Assembly: GCA_031551755.1 (NCBI GenBank)
Contig: JAVBNE010000004.1
Location: 1 to 64,000 of the forward strand
Reading direction: 5' to 3'
Source: JAVBMU01 sp031551755
GTDB lineage: Bacteria; Actinomycetota; Actinomycetes; Actinomycetales; Cellulomonadaceae
DNA length: 64,000 nucleotides
Shown: piece by piece, positions 8,334 through 17,860 of the stretch
Position numbering within the stretch: the stretch's first letter is position 1
Layout: each line of letters starts with the position of its first letter
Translations under genes and position numbers: made by a program
The notes under the pieces: generated by a model
What the model saw: the letters and a program-made list of their open reading frames with translations, nothing else
What the model was told of the DNA's origin: nothing
Database searches by the model: none

Positions 8334-9233
8334 TCAATCGCCTCCGCGGACGTGCCTGGGAGTTCCTTGCGCTCCGCGGGGATGCGGCGCGACCGGGTCG
8401 AACGGTGAGGATTCGGCACCAGGCGCAGCTGCCGACTTCGCGGTCCAACTGAGATCGGGTCCGCCCGCAGGCCCGGCATCCGAGGTGTCGATCAGCGCCA
8501 TCTTCCCGGGGGTGGGGACCTCTCCCGCGCCCGACTTCTTGGCATTGCGGCGCGCCCGGAGCACCTCGACCACCATCGGGATCACGGAGATGCCCACGAT
8601 CACCACGAGCAGGACCTCGATGTTCTCCTTGACGAAGGAGATGTTCCCCAGAAGGTAACCCAGGACCGTCACCCCCACCCCCCAGAGCAGGGCTCCGAGG
8701 GCGTCGTAGCTGACGAAGGTGCGGTAGCGCATACGGGCGATGCCTGCAGAAACGGCCGAGTAGGTCCGCACGATGGGCACGAATCGCGCGATCACGATCG
8801 TGCGACCGCCGTACTTCTCGAAGTACTCATGCGTCTTGTCGATGTACTTGCGCTTGTAGATCCGCCCGTCGGGCCGGTCGAAGAGCTTCGGTCCCACTTT
8901 GCGGCCGATGGCGTAGGCGGTTTGGTCACCGAGGAAGGCTGCCGAGAACATGATGATGCACACCACGGCCAGATTGATCCTGAGTTCCCCTTGAGCGACC
9001 ATGGCCCCGGCTGTGAACAGCAGGGAGTCGCCGGGCAGGATGGGGAACAGCAGTCCGGTTTCGATGAAGATGACGACGGCCACCCCGATGATGGCGGCAG
9101 TGCCGAACCGGTCCAAGAAGCTGTTGATCATCGTGGAGGGGTCGAGCCAGTCGGGGCCGAGCGTCGCGACGGGCCCACCCGTGGCGAGCGACGCGTTCAG
9201 GGCGTCGGGCATGGCGGCGAGAGTGAGGGACAC
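8334..9233 (-). CDS. DedA-family membrane protein
   Basis: Integral membrane protein of about 299 residues with the DedA/VTT domain. The signature FIETGLLFPILPGDSLLF is near residues 50-67 and the second amphipathic segment IARFVPIVRTYSAVSAG is clear. Family members take part in undecaprenyl-phosphate or lipid translocation and membrane homeostasis. About 4-5 hydrophobic segments are followed by a polar 60-residue tail rich in Pro, Gly and Ala. I prefer the GTG at 9233 because TACTGT ends 7 nt upstream (leaderless pattern); GTG 9242 or ATG 9206 are alternatives. Confidence 0.83.
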   Translation of the reverse strand: MSLTLAAMPDALNASLATGGPVATLGPDWLDPSTMINSFLDRFGTAAIIGVAVVIFIETGLLFPILPGDSLLFTAGAMVAQGELRINLAVVCIIMFSAAFLGDQTAYAIGRKVGPKLFDRPDGRIYKRKYIDKTHEYFEKYGGRTIVIARFVPIVRTYSAVSAGIARMRYRTFVSYDALGALLWGVGVTVLGYLLGNISFVKENIEVLLVVIVGISVIPMVVEVLRARRNAKKSGAGEVPTPGKMALIDTSDAGPAGGPDLSWTAKSAAAPGAESSPFDPVAPHPRGAQGTPRHVRGGD

Positions 9234-9363
9234 GTGAACCACAGTAGCGGCCGGGTGCGAGCCGGGCTGAGGACGGGGCGTGACCTTGCGGTGAATCCTT
9301 GATCTCCAGCAGGTGAATTCGGGCGGGTCACCGGCCGGTCCGGGCGGGGCGGAGAATAGGCGG

Positions 9364-10002
9364 GTGGAACCTGAGGTGGAGATGGCCGATGCGGCGCGGG
9401 CGGTGGGTGTGGGTCCGTGGCCGTCGGGCCGTGACGAGTGGCCGGCCGACTCGCGCTACGACCCGGAGCTCCTGGCCCACGGCGACCGGCGCAACGTCGT
9501 CGACCGCTACCGGTACTGGACGGTCGAGGCGATCGTCGCCGACCTGGATGCCCGGCGGCATGGTTTTCATGTTGCGATCGAGAACTGGGGTCACGACTTC
9601 AACATCGGCTCGGTCGTACGCACCGCGAACGCCTTCGCCGCCGCCGAGATCCACATCGTGGGGCGACGGCGCTGGAACCGCCGGGGCGCGATGGTGACCG
9701 ACCGGTATCAGCATCTGCGCCATCACCCGGATGTGGATGCCTTCGCCGAGTGGGCCGCCCGGTCCGGCCTCCCGGTGATTGGGATCGACAACATTCCCGG
9801 GTCGGTCGCCATCGAGGGCTATGCCTTTCCTGAGCGGTGCGTTCTGCTCCTCGGCCAGGAGTCGAGTGGGCTCACGGAACCGGCCCAGGCCGCCAGCCGT
9901 GACATCGTGCACATCACACAGTTCGGCTCCACCCGGTCGATGAACGCCGGGGCGGCGGCCGCCATCGCGATGCACTCCTGGATCCGGCAACACGCCATGT
10001 GA
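9364..10002 (+). CDS. TrmH/SpoU-family RNA methyltransferase
   Basis: SAM-dependent RNA 2'-O-methyltransferase of the SPOUT class, 212 residues. Motif 1 is NIGSVVRTANAF, motif 2 is VLLLGQESSGL and motif 3 is STRSMNAGAAAAIAMHSW, together forming the knotted SAM site. The substrate, tRNA or rRNA, cannot be told. GTG 9364 has a GAGAAT hexamer ending 6 nt upstream; ATG 9382 with GAGG is an alternative. The first about 30 residues are poorly conserved. It stands alone upstream of the aldolase gene. Confidence 0.85.
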   Translation: MEPEVEMADAARAVGVGPWPSGRDEWPADSRYDPELLAHGDRRNVVDRYRYWTVEAIVADLDARRHGFHVAIENWGHDFNIGSVVRTANAFAAAEIHIVGRRRWNRRGAMVTDRYQHLRHHPDVDAFAEWAARSGLPVIGIDNIPGSVAIEGYAFPERCVLLLGQESSGLTEPAQAASRDIVHITQFGSTRSMNAGAAAAIAMHSWIRQHAM

Positions 10003-10170
10003 CCTGCGGTCCGCCTGGCGGTCAGGACATTTCAGCGGCCGGGCTCTCACCCGCTGCCCGGCGATCCATGACAAGATCGAGGGAGGGTGAGCGCCGACTC
10101 GACCCAGTGGCGCGGCCACCCTGCTGGACAGCAATCCGTTCAGCCACCGATCTCTCACTTGGAGCCGCAC

Positions 10171-11193
10171 ATGCCCATCGCAACCCCAGAGGTCTATGCC
10201 GAGATGATCGACCGGGCCAAGGCGGGAAAGTTCGCCTACCCGGCCGTCAACACCACCTCCTCGCAGACCATCACCGCTGCCCTCCAAGGCTTCGCTGAGG
10301 CCGAGTCCGACGGCATCATCCAGGTGTCGGTGGGCGGCGCCGAGTACGCCTCCGGTTCGACGGTCAAGGACCGAGTCGCCGGCTCCCTGGCGCTCGCCGC
10401 CTACGCGGCGGAGGTCGCGAAGAACTACGGCGTCACCATCGCCCTGCACACCGACCACTGCGCCAAGCAGAACCTGGACTCCTGGGTGCGCCCCCTGCTC
10501 GCCCTCGAGGTCGAGCAGGTGAAGGCCGGCAAGCTGCCCACGTTCCAGTCGCACATGTGGGACGGCTCGTCCGTACCGCTCGATGAGAACCTGCAGATCG
10601 CGCAGGAACTGCTTGAGCTGTCGGTTGCCGCCCGGACGATCCTCGAGATCGAGGTCGGCGTCGTCGGCGGCGAGGAGGACGGCCACGAGGCCGCCATCAA
10701 CGAGAAGCTCTACACCACCGTCGCCGACGGGCTGGCCACGGTTCGCGCGCTGGGCACGGGGGAGAAGGGCCGGTACCTGACCGCGCTGACCTTCGGCAAC
10801 GTGCACGGTGTCTACAAGCCCGGCGCGGTCAAGCTGCGCCCGGGGCTGCTCAAGGAGATCCAGGACGGTGTCGCTGCCGAGGTCGGCAAGCCGAACCCCT
10901 TCGACCTGGTCTTCCACGGCGGCTCTGGTTCCACCGCCGAGGAGATCTCCGAGGCGGTCGACAACGGCGTCATCAAGATGAACATCGACACGGATACCCA
11001 GTACGCCTTCACTCGTCCGGTGGCCGGGCACATGTTCACCCACTACGACGGTGTCCTCAAGGTGGACGGGGACGTCGGCAACAAGAAGACCTACGACCCG
11101 CGGGTCTGGGGTAAGGCTGCCGAGGCCAGCATGGCTGCCCGGGTCGTCGAGGCCGCACAGCAGCTGCGGTCGGCCGGTAAGCGCCTGAGCTGA
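10171..11193 (+). CDS. fbaA: class II fructose-bisphosphate aldolase
   Basis: Zinc-dependent aldolase of 340 residues that cleaves fructose 1,6-bisphosphate in glycolysis and makes it in gluconeogenesis. Metal and substrate motifs are ALHTDHCAKQNLDSW, VFHGGSGSTAEEI and KMNIDTDTQYAFTRPV, all intact. ATG 10171 has GGAG 7 nt upstream; an in-frame start at 10087 would add unrelated residues. A CAAGAT hexamer at about 10073-10078 is a possible -10, giving a leader of about 85 nt. A strong terminator follows directly, so the gene is probably monocistronic. Confidence 0.95.
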   Translation: MPIATPEVYAEMIDRAKAGKFAYPAVNTTSSQTITAALQGFAEAESDGIIQVSVGGAEYASGSTVKDRVAGSLALAAYAAEVAKNYGVTIALHTDHCAKQNLDSWVRPLLALEVEQVKAGKLPTFQSHMWDGSSVPLDENLQIAQELLELSVAARTILEIEVGVVGGEEDGHEAAINEKLYTTVADGLATVRALGTGEKGRYLTALTFGNVHGVYKPGAVKLRPGLLKEIQDGVAAEVGKPNPFDLVFHGGSGSTAEEISEAVDNGVIKMNIDTDTQYAFTRPVAGHMFTHYDGVLKVDGDVGNKKTYDPRVWGKAAEASMAARVVEAAQQLRSAGKRLS

Positions 11194-11206
11194 TCACCAC
11201 ATGCTG

Positions 11207-11231
11207 AAGGCCCCCGCTTGCCGGGGGCCTT
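11207..11231 (+). terminator. terminator after fbaA
   Basis: A perfect 10-bp stem (11207-11216 with 11222-11231) with a 5-nt loop starts 13 nt after the fbaA stop. The 3' side is followed by a short mixed TG tract rather than a clean T-run, as is common in high-GC actinobacteria. Confidence 0.8.
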
Positions 11232-11325
11232 TGGTGTGTCGGGCGGGCGATCCTCAGGGGTGGTCGCGGCCTGTGTGTGGGCACGCAGATACCCACCGGC
11301 GCCGGCTGGATCTGCCGATGGTGTG

Positions 11326-11739
11326 TCAGGACTGGTGGTCGTCGTCCAGCTCGAAGCCTGGATCGTCTTCCACGATGTCTAGTAGTTCGCCGATCTGGGT
11401 GACCTCCAGTAGGAAACGCACGGTCGGTGGGGCGCGCAGCACCTGGACTCGGTGTGGACTGCGTGTGGCGAGGCGCGCGAGGAACGCCACTCCTGAGGAG
11501 TCCATGAAGGTGACGTGGTGTGCGTCGATCTCAACGGGCAGGCCCGTCTCCTCCGCAGCGGCAGTTGCCTCGGTGAGGTCCGCGCCAAGATCTGCGTCGA
11601 TCTCGCCGGAGAGCACGATGCGGGCCTTGGTCGCTCCAGTGATGACGTGGACGCTGGCGGGGTCCGCGGATCCTGCTTTCGGCGGGGTGGCGGCCACACC
11701 GACCGAGGGGTCGGTGTGCGTGGGGTTACCGTCGGGCAC
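11326..11739 (-). CDS. STAS-domain anti-sigma-factor antagonist
   Basis: Protein of 137 residues with a STAS domain from about residue 30. GEIDADLGADL is the first strand and helix, and HHVTFMDSSGVAFLARL carries the Ser pair expected to be phosphorylated in SpoIIAA/RsbV proteins. The acidic tail (DPGFELDDDHQS) is unusual. The GTG at 11739 follows AAAGGAG with a 6-nt gap; in-frame starts further up lack such a site. It diverges from the large PAS/GAF/phosphatase gene, a likely partner. Confidence 0.8.
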   Translation of the reverse strand: MPDGNPTHTDPSVGVAATPPKAGSADPASVHVITGATKARIVLSGEIDADLGADLTEATAAAEETGLPVEIDAHHVTFMDSSGVAFLARLATRSPHRVQVLRAPPTVRFLLEVTQIGELLDIVEDDPGFELDDDHQS

Positions 11740-11853
11740 GGTGCTCCTTTCAGCCTTTTGAGATGCGGCGCGCATCTCAGCGATCACCAATCTACGGTTG
11801 AATGTCCCCTTGGGACAGTAACGCGCGGGTACCAATCTTGTCGGGAGGTGGGA

Positions 11854-14331
11854 ATGGGAGCTTCGTCGGGTCAAGCAGCCGGTTCAGTGCCGGACGCATT
11901 GGTCATCTCGCCGTTCCCGCAGCCCAGAGCCGGCCGCGGAGTCCTCGGCACGCCAATCGGTGCCCAGATCGGGACGGGTGCCAAGGTTGTCGATGCCGTT
12001 CGGGACCTGTGCGCCCGGGGACTGGCCGACATTGGAATTGCCGCTTTCATCACTGCTTCGGTGGATGTGGGCATGCCCTTCCTATGGGTGAATTCCGCTT
12101 TCACCCGGCAGACCGGGCTCAGTGCGGAAGATCTCGATGGGATGAACCCGACCTCCCTCGACGTCGGCTATGACCCGGATTCGGCAGACACGGCCCTGGT
12201 GCGTACTGCTCTCCTTGCCGGCCGGGAGATCCAACGAACGGTTCGCAGCCGCCGACACGATGGCACCCTCGGCTGGTGTCAGATCACGTTGTCACCCATT
12301 ACGCAGGCGAACGGTGCGGTGACGCACTGGGTCGGTCTGTGGGTCGACGTGACCGAACAGTGGGATCGATACACACTCCAAGGGGCGTCCCTGGCGGCGG
12401 AACGTCAGGAGCGTGAAGCGTTGGACATCGTCTCGCGCACCTCGGACCTCTTGGTCGACCTCAATGAACCCAGGGCCTTGCGCAAGATCGCGGGTTTGGT
12501 CAGCGGCGCAGCGGTCACCTGGTGTGGCTTCTACCTCAACGATGACGGTCTGCGGTACACGGAGGGGCTCGACCCGATGGCTCCGCCCTCGGGCAGGGGT
12601 CGCCACCACGGCCGGTTCGCTCCCGGAGTCGCGCAGGAACTCTCGAGGATCGCCCGCGTGCCGAACCGTCGCGGTGGAATGGGCATACCCGCGCCCTATC
12701 GCTTCTTGGAGGCCGTCGAGACCGATCATCTGCAGGAGCTGCTCGACGGCGAGACCGTGGGGCCGGTCAGCCTTAGCCTCAAGGCGACTTACCCGCCATG
12801 GTCGGCTTCGGGGTGGCTGATCCAGGACCTGGAGGAGCGCCTGGCGGTGCTGCCGGAGCAGCCAGCCTTCGTCAGCGTGCACGCGGTTCAGGGCCGGAAC
12901 CAGGTGCTGGGTCTACTGGTCGCGGTGCTGCAGGGCGGACAAGCCAGCCGCGCCGTATCCGCCGAGGTCGACGCTCACGGCACGGTGGTGCCGGTGGATC
13001 GGTCCGGGACGCTGTTGCGGGTGATCGCTCGACGGGTCGGGATGGCCGTCGACAATGCTCGTCTTTACGCTCGAGAACACCGATTGGCGGAGACCCTTCA
13101 GCGGGCGATGCTGCCGGAGCAGGCCGATATCGTCGGTCTTGACGTATGGACCTACTATGCCCCCAACTCCGAACACGCTCAGGTGGGTGGTGACTGGTAC
13201 GACGTCCTGGAGATCGGTGACGACACTATCGGCGTGGTCATCGGGGACGTCGTGGGTCACGACGTCGAGGCGGCGGCGGCGATGGGCCAGTTCCGTTCGA
13301 TCGTGCGGGCATATGCCTACGAGTTGATCTCGCCGGCCCGGGTGTTGGAGCGGGTCGATCACCTCCTGATGGGGATGCGCATATCTCGTTCCTCGAGCCT
13401 GGTGTACGCCACCTTGGTACGGCCCGCGCCCCAGGTCGAAACGGGAGAGGCTGCCCCTGCGGTCAAGGCCAGTCCGGCGAGTGGCGCTGGTGCACCGGTG
13501 GTCGCTGCGGCTCCCACAACTGGGGCGGGCGACGCCGGTGGTTCGACCGGCGGTTCGGGGTGGTCTTTGGAGTACTCGCGTGCCGGGCATCTGCCGCCCC
13601 TGCTCCTGCGTGGTGGCCAGGTGACTCAGCTCCGTGAGGCCAGCGGCGCATTGGTCGGTTTCGGGGACCAGCCGCGGGCAAGCGGCGTGGTGGAGTTGCA
13701 GGCCGGAGACGCGCTGCTCTTCTACACCGACGGGCTCATCGAACGCCGGGATCGCGCATTGCGGGTCGGTCTTGATGCGCTCGTGGAGGCGTCGTCGGCG
13801 ATCACTGCGATTGACGCCGCGGGCATCGGTGAGGAGCTGCTGTCGCGGTTGGCGGAGGCGCCGGAGGACGATGTCGCGCTCGTCGTAGTGCGGATTCCGG
13901 ATCCAGTGGCGGATCCGCGGTCGTCGACCGCGGGTCCGCGGTCCCGTCGGTGGGTGTTGCCCAGCGAGCCCGCGTCCATCAGCCGCGCGCGGCACGCCGT
14001 CATACGCACAAGCCAGGCATGGGGGTTGCCGGACAGTGCGAATGCCGAGCTCGTCGTCTCCGAACTGGTTGCCAATGGCGTACTGCACGGGTGGGGCCAT
14101 TTGTCCTTGCGGCTGTTCGATACAGGTGACGGTCTGCGGATCGAAGTCGAGGACTCGAACCCGGCTCCTCCGGTCGCCACCGATGGACACCCGGGCCGGG
14201 TGGGCGGATTCGGCATGCAGATCGTCGGTCGGCTTGCCGACTGGGGATGGCGGCCCGTCGGTTCCGGCAAGCTCGTCTGGGCGCGAGTGCGACCCTCGCC
14301 CAGATCGATTCGCACGCAAGACCCCGCCTAG
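11854..14331 (+). CDS. PAS/GAF/SpoIIE phosphatase-anti-sigma kinase fusion
   Basis: Regulator of 825 residues with no clear membrane segment. Order: PAS (about 65-170, FLWVNSAFTRQTGLSAEDL), GAF-like (about 185-430), PP2C/SpoIIE phosphatase (about 435-675; QVGGDWYD, GDVVGHDVEAAAAMGQFRS, FYTDGLIERRD, DDVALVVVRI), then an HATPase of the RsbW type (about 700-815; ELVVSELVANGVLHG and GGFGMQIVGRLADWGW). It should sense a signal and set the phosphorylation of STAS antagonists, so one protein may hold both opposing activities. About 45 low-complexity Ala/Gly/Pro residues are inserted between phosphatase motifs. ATG 11854 has GGGAGG upstream. Confidence 0.85.
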   Translation: MGASSGQAAGSVPDALVISPFPQPRAGRGVLGTPIGAQIGTGAKVVDAVRDLCARGLADIGIAAFITASVDVGMPFLWVNSAFTRQTGLSAEDLDGMNPTSLDVGYDPDSADTALVRTALLAGREIQRTVRSRRHDGTLGWCQITLSPITQANGAVTHWVGLWVDVTEQWDRYTLQGASLAAERQEREALDIVSRTSDLLVDLNEPRALRKIAGLVSGAAVTWCGFYLNDDGLRYTEGLDPMAPPSGRGRHHGRFAPGVAQELSRIARVPNRRGGMGIPAPYRFLEAVETDHLQELLDGETVGPVSLSLKATYPPWSASGWLIQDLEERLAVLPEQPAFVSVHAVQGRNQVLGLLVAVLQGGQASRAVSAEVDAHGTVVPVDRSGTLLRVIARRVGMAVDNARLYAREHRLAETLQRAMLPEQADIVGLDVWTYYAPNSEHAQVGGDWYDVLEIGDDTIGVVIGDVVGHDVEAAAAMGQFRSIVRAYAYELISPARVLERVDHLLMGMRISRSSSLVYATLVRPAPQVETGEAAPAVKASPASGAGAPVVAAAPTTGAGDAGGSTGGSGWSLEYSRAGHLPPLLLRGGQVTQLREASGALVGFGDQPRASGVVELQAGDALLFYTDGLIERRDRALRVGLDALVEASSAITAIDAAGIGEELLSRLAEAPEDDVALVVVRIPDPVADPRSSTAGPRSRRWVLPSEPASISRARHAVIRTSQAWGLPDSANAELVVSELVANGVLHGWGHLSLRLFDTGDGLRIEVEDSNPAPPVATDGHPGRVGGFGMQIVGRLADWGWRPVGSGKLVWARVRPSPRSIRTQDPA

Positions 14332-14366
14332 AGCGGGTCGCAGGACCCAAAAACCAAGCCCTTGCG

Positions 14367-14744
14367 TCAGCCTGTAGGAGGCGGAACGCTCTCCGGCGCC
14401 GGCTGGGCTTCGAGCGCGGGCGTCGGTGGCTCGCAGTGGTGTTCCGTGTCGACTCGGAAGAGATCCAGCGCTCCGCAGACTTCGAGTACGAACAGATCCC
14501 TCTCGTGGCAGCCCCGCAGGACTGTCGCACCGCCGCGCTTACGGCCGGCATCGGCGAGGGAGATGAGAAAGGCTGCCCCTGTGGAGTCCATGAAGGTGAC
14601 GCCGCACATATCGATCACGAGCAGTTGACGGCGAAGGCCGACGACGCGGGCGGCGATCTCAGGGAACTGATCACGTTCCGCAAGATCGAGGTCACCGGTG
14701 ACGACCAGCGTCGTCGTCGCGGGCGATGTGGCAATCTCGATCAT
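14367..14744 (-). CDS. STAS-domain protein, second antagonist
   Basis: A 125-residue STAS protein. VTGDLDLAERDQF and VIDMCGVTFMDSTGAAFLISL match the SpoIIAA core, with Ser-Thr in place of the Ser-Ser of the protein at 11326-11739. A Pro-rich C-terminal tail ends it. ATG 14744 is preceded 6 nt away by TAGAGT on the minus strand, a leaderless arrangement. It converges on the phosphatase gene, whose stop lies 35 nt away. Confidence 0.8.
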   Translation of the reverse strand: MIEIATSPATTTLVVTGDLDLAERDQFPEIAARVVGLRRQLLVIDMCGVTFMDSTGAAFLISLADAGRKRGGATVLRGCHERDLFVLEVCGALDLFRVDTEHHCEPPTPALEAQPAPESVPPPTG

Positions 14745-15131
14745 GACTCGACTCTATGTGGGGGATTCAACCCGCGCATTCACTTTGCTGGATTCTGGCG
14801 GGTGATTGTGGGATGTGCGCGTCTCAAGAGCGGAAAAATTGCGACATCATTCGCGCTGTTGACAAATAGTAGCGGACATCGCCCGCAGGTTCAATGTGTG
14901 CGATGCCTTGTTCGTCTGATTTGCCTGCGGACCTGGCGGTGGCCGCGGATCTCTCCCGTGCGCCGCACTCCGCGGCGTTGTCGCGCGGCGCTCGGCGACG
15001 ATTCTGCTCCCCTTGGACGCGGGCGTCGGACCGGGTTGTGGATGGTCAAGGCCGCTGTCGGTGGCCGCACGGTAAACTCGGGCGCGGTCTTCGGGCGCCC
15101 ACCGCCCGGACGGTGCGAAAGTGGGAATTCC
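14745..15131. promoter_or_regulatory. divergent region upstream of purA
   Basis: This 387-bp gap has no supported gene. A TTGACA is at 14859-14864 without a clear partner at normal spacing. TAAACT at 15073-15078 is a plausible -10 for purA and would give a leader of about 45-50 nt. The left edge contains the leaderless-type TAGAGT of the STAS gene. Other open frames across it are shadows. Confidence 0.4.
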
Positions 15132-16424
15132 ATGCCAGGCGTGGTGCTCGTCGGTGCCCAGTGGGGCGACGAAGGCAAAGGCAAGGCAACCGACCTCCTG
15201 GGGTCCCGGGTCGACTATGTCGTGAAGTTCAACGGCGGCAACAACGCGGGGCACACTGTGGTGATCGGCGCTGAGAAGTATGCGCTGCACCTGCTCCCCT
15301 CCGGAATCCTGTCCCCAGGGGTGGTCCCAGTGATCGCCAATGGCGTGGTCGTCGACCTGGAGGTGCTGTTCCGCGAGTTGGACGACCTGATCGCACGGGG
15401 TGTGGATGTTTCGCGACTCGTGGTGTCCGGTGGCGCGCACGTCATCACCGGGTACCACCGGACGATCGACAAGGTCAGCGAGCGGTTCCTCGGCAAACGC
15501 CGGATCGGTACGACAGGCCGAGGGATCGGACCCACCTACGCCGACAAGATCAACCGTGTGGGCATCCGCATGTGGGACCTTTTCGACGAGAAGATCCTGG
15601 CGGCGAAGATCGAGGGTGCCCTCGATCAGAAGAATCACCTGCTACTCAAGGTCTACAACCGCCGTGCCATCACCGTCGACGAGACGCTGGAGGAACTGCT
15701 GACCCACGCGGACCGTCTGCGCCCGATGGTCGCGGACACGTCGCTGCTGCTCAACCAGGCGTTGGACGCCGGCAAGACGGTGCTCTTCGAAGGCGGTCAG
15801 GCCACCATGCTCGACGTCGACCACGGCACCTATCCGTTCGTCACCTCATCGAATGCCACGGCCGGCGGGGCGCTCACCGGCTCCGGGGTCGGACCCACCC
15901 GCATCGGTTCCGTCATCGGTGTGGTCAAGGCGTACACCACGCGTGTCGGCGAGGGGCCATTTCCCACGGAACTGCTCGACGACACGGGCGAACGATTGCG
16001 GCAGGCCGGTGGCGAGTTCGGCACCACGACGGGCCGCCCGCGCCGCTGCGGGTGGTATGACGCCGTTATCGCCCGGTACTCGGCCCGAGTCAACGGGTTG
16101 ACGGACTTCGTGCTCACCAAACTCGATGTGCTGACCGGCCTGGAGAAGATTCCGGTCTGCGTGGCCTACGACGTCGACGGCGTGCGATACGACGAGATGC
16201 CCACGGATCAGACCGCCTTCCACCACGCGACGCCGATCTACGAAGAGTTTGACGGCTGGGCCGAGGACATCGCGGGTGCCCGGACCTTCGGCGACTTGCC
16301 GGTGACCGCGCAGCGGTATGTGCGGGCACTGGAGGAAATCTCGGGTGCGCGGATCTCAGCGATCGGTGTCGGGCCGAGCCGTGATGCGATCATCGATGTC
16401 CACGATCTGATCCACGAGCGCTGA
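15132..16424 (+). CDS. purA: adenylosuccinate synthetase
   Basis: Enzyme of 430 residues joining IMP and aspartate with GTP to form adenylosuccinate, the first step from IMP to AMP. GAQWGDEGKGKATDLL at the N-terminus is the GTP-binding loop, with the catalytic Asp and the NGGNNAGHTVV segment. GTTGRGIGPTYADK and the C-terminal VLTKLDVLTG are also typical. I chose the ATG at 15132, where the conserved domain begins; a much longer upstream frame has no homology. Length is normal. The only purine-interconversion gene among the pathway genes here. Confidence 0.96.
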   Translation: MPGVVLVGAQWGDEGKGKATDLLGSRVDYVVKFNGGNNAGHTVVIGAEKYALHLLPSGILSPGVVPVIANGVVVDLEVLFRELDDLIARGVDVSRLVVSGGAHVITGYHRTIDKVSERFLGKRRIGTTGRGIGPTYADKINRVGIRMWDLFDEKILAAKIEGALDQKNHLLLKVYNRRAITVDETLEELLTHADRLRPMVADTSLLLNQALDAGKTVLFEGGQATMLDVDHGTYPFVTSSNATAGGALTGSGVGPTRIGSVIGVVKAYTTRVGEGPFPTELLDDTGERLRQAGGEFGTTTGRPRRCGWYDAVIARYSARVNGLTDFVLTKLDVLTGLEKIPVCVAYDVDGVRYDEMPTDQTAFHHATPIYEEFDGWAEDIAGARTFGDLPVTAQRYVRALEEISGARISAIGVGPSRDAIIDVHDLIHER

Positions 16425-16520
16425 GCGGGAGGGTTTCGCGTCCGGCCCGGTACGGGCAGGGAGCGCCTCAGTCCGGACGGCTCATAGCAACCGTGGCCGG
16501 GATCGCTAGACTCGGCGACC

Positions 16521-17792
16521 GTGAGAATCCTCGTGATCGGTTCCGGCGCTCGTGAGCATGCCCTCGTCCACTCCTTCGCGCACGAGGCGGGCGCTGATCA
16601 TGAATTGCATGCCGCCCCGGGTAACCCCGGGATCGGCGCGCTCGCCAGCCTGCACGCGGTCGACGCCGCTGATTCGGAGGCGGTCACCGCGCTGGCCGTG
16701 GCGATCGACGCCGAGCTGGTCGTCATCGGACCCGAGGTTCCGTTGGTGGCCGGGGTGGCCGACGCCGTCCGGGAGGCGCGGATCGCGTGCTTCGGGCCGA
16801 GTGCGCAGGCCGCGCGCCTCGAAGGGTCGAAGGCCTTCGCCAAGGACATCATGGCTGCCGCGTCGGTTCCGACGGCCCGGGCGCATGTTTGTACGGATGT
16901 CGACCAGGTCGCTGCTGCCATCGACGGCTTCGGTGCGCCCTACGTCATCAAGGACGACGGATTGGCCGCCGGCAAGGGCGTGGTGGTCACTGACGATCGG
17001 TTAGCCGCGTTGGCCCATGCACAGGCGTGTTTCGCTGCGCCCCGCCCGGATGGGCCGCGCGTGGTGGTCGAGGAGTACTTGGACGGCCCTGAGGTGTCGC
17101 TGTTCTGCCTCTCGGACGGCACCACGGTGGTGCCGCTGGCGGCGGCGCAGGATTTCAAGCGTGCCTTCGACGGCGATGGCGGTCCGAACACCGGGGGAAT
17201 GGGCGCCTACAGCCCGTTGCCGTGGGCGCCCGCCGATCTGGTCGAAGAGGTCGTCGCGCGTGTGGCCCAGCCGACCATTGACGAGATGGCTCGGCGCGGC
17301 ACACCGTTCGCCGGGGTGCTGTACGTCGGGTTGGCGTTGACCGGGCGGGGACTGCGGGTGGTGGAGTTCAACGCACGGTTCGGCGACCCGGAGACACAGG
17401 TCGTGTTGGCGCGGTTGGAGTCGCCGCTCTCACTGCTGCTGCAAGCCGCCGCGACCGGCAGGCTCATGGACCTGCCGCCGTTGCGGTGGAGCGAGGACGC
17501 CGCGGTGACGGTGGTGGTCGCGGCCCACGGTTACCCGGGCACGGTCACAACGGGTGACCCGATCACGGGAGTCGAGGCCGCTGAGGCCGTGGATGGCGTC
17601 CATGTGCTCCATGCGGGTACGGCGCGCACCGACGACGGTGAGCTGGTCAGCGCGGGTGGCCGGGTGCTGTCCGTCGTCGGTCGCGGAGCCGACCTCGCTG
17701 CGGCGCGCCGGTCGGCGTATGCCGGCGTGGACTCGATTGTGTTGCCCGGGTCGCATCACCGGACCGATATCGCGCAACGGGTACTGGGGTAG
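16521..17792 (+). CDS. purD: phosphoribosylamine-glycine ligase
   Basis: GAR synthetase of 423 residues, second step of de novo purine synthesis. It begins with ILVIGSGAREHAL, has the ATP-grasp core (YVIKDDGLAAGKGVVVTDD, and VVEFNARFGDPETQVVL with metal-binding Glu and Asn), and GGPNTGGMGAYSPLPW. The GTG start has TAGACT at 16507-16512 with an 8-nt gap, so the mRNA is probably leaderless. It is a free-standing enzyme, not fused to purM or purN. Confidence 0.96.
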   Translation: MRILVIGSGAREHALVHSFAHEAGADHELHAAPGNPGIGALASLHAVDAADSEAVTALAVAIDAELVVIGPEVPLVAGVADAVREARIACFGPSAQAARLEGSKAFAKDIMAAASVPTARAHVCTDVDQVAAAIDGFGAPYVIKDDGLAAGKGVVVTDDRLAALAHAQACFAAPRPDGPRVVVEEYLDGPEVSLFCLSDGTTVVPLAAAQDFKRAFDGDGGPNTGGMGAYSPLPWAPADLVEEVVARVAQPTIDEMARRGTPFAGVLYVGLALTGRGLRVVEFNARFGDPETQVVLARLESPLSLLLQAAATGRLMDLPPLRWSEDAAVTVVVAAHGYPGTVTTGDPITGVEAAEAVDGVHVLHAGTARTDDGELVSAGGRVLSVVGRGADLAAARRSAYAGVDSIVLPGSHHRTDIAQRVLG

Positions 17793-17860
17793 CGCGACTC
17801 GGGTGCGGGCGAGCGGCGTGTTGCCCGTGCGGCCACGCTTTGCCGGTGCGAGTGTGAGGC

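Noticed and set aside
9328..11043. 571-codon minus-strand open frame across the TrmH and aldolase genes
   Set aside because: It is antisense to two certain genes, has repetitive Gly/Arg/Val content typical of high-GC shadow frames, and no recognisable domain.
14859..14864. TTGACA as the -35 of a purA promoter
   Set aside because: No acceptable -10 lies 16-18 bp downstream; TAAACT at 15073 is a better candidate for purA.
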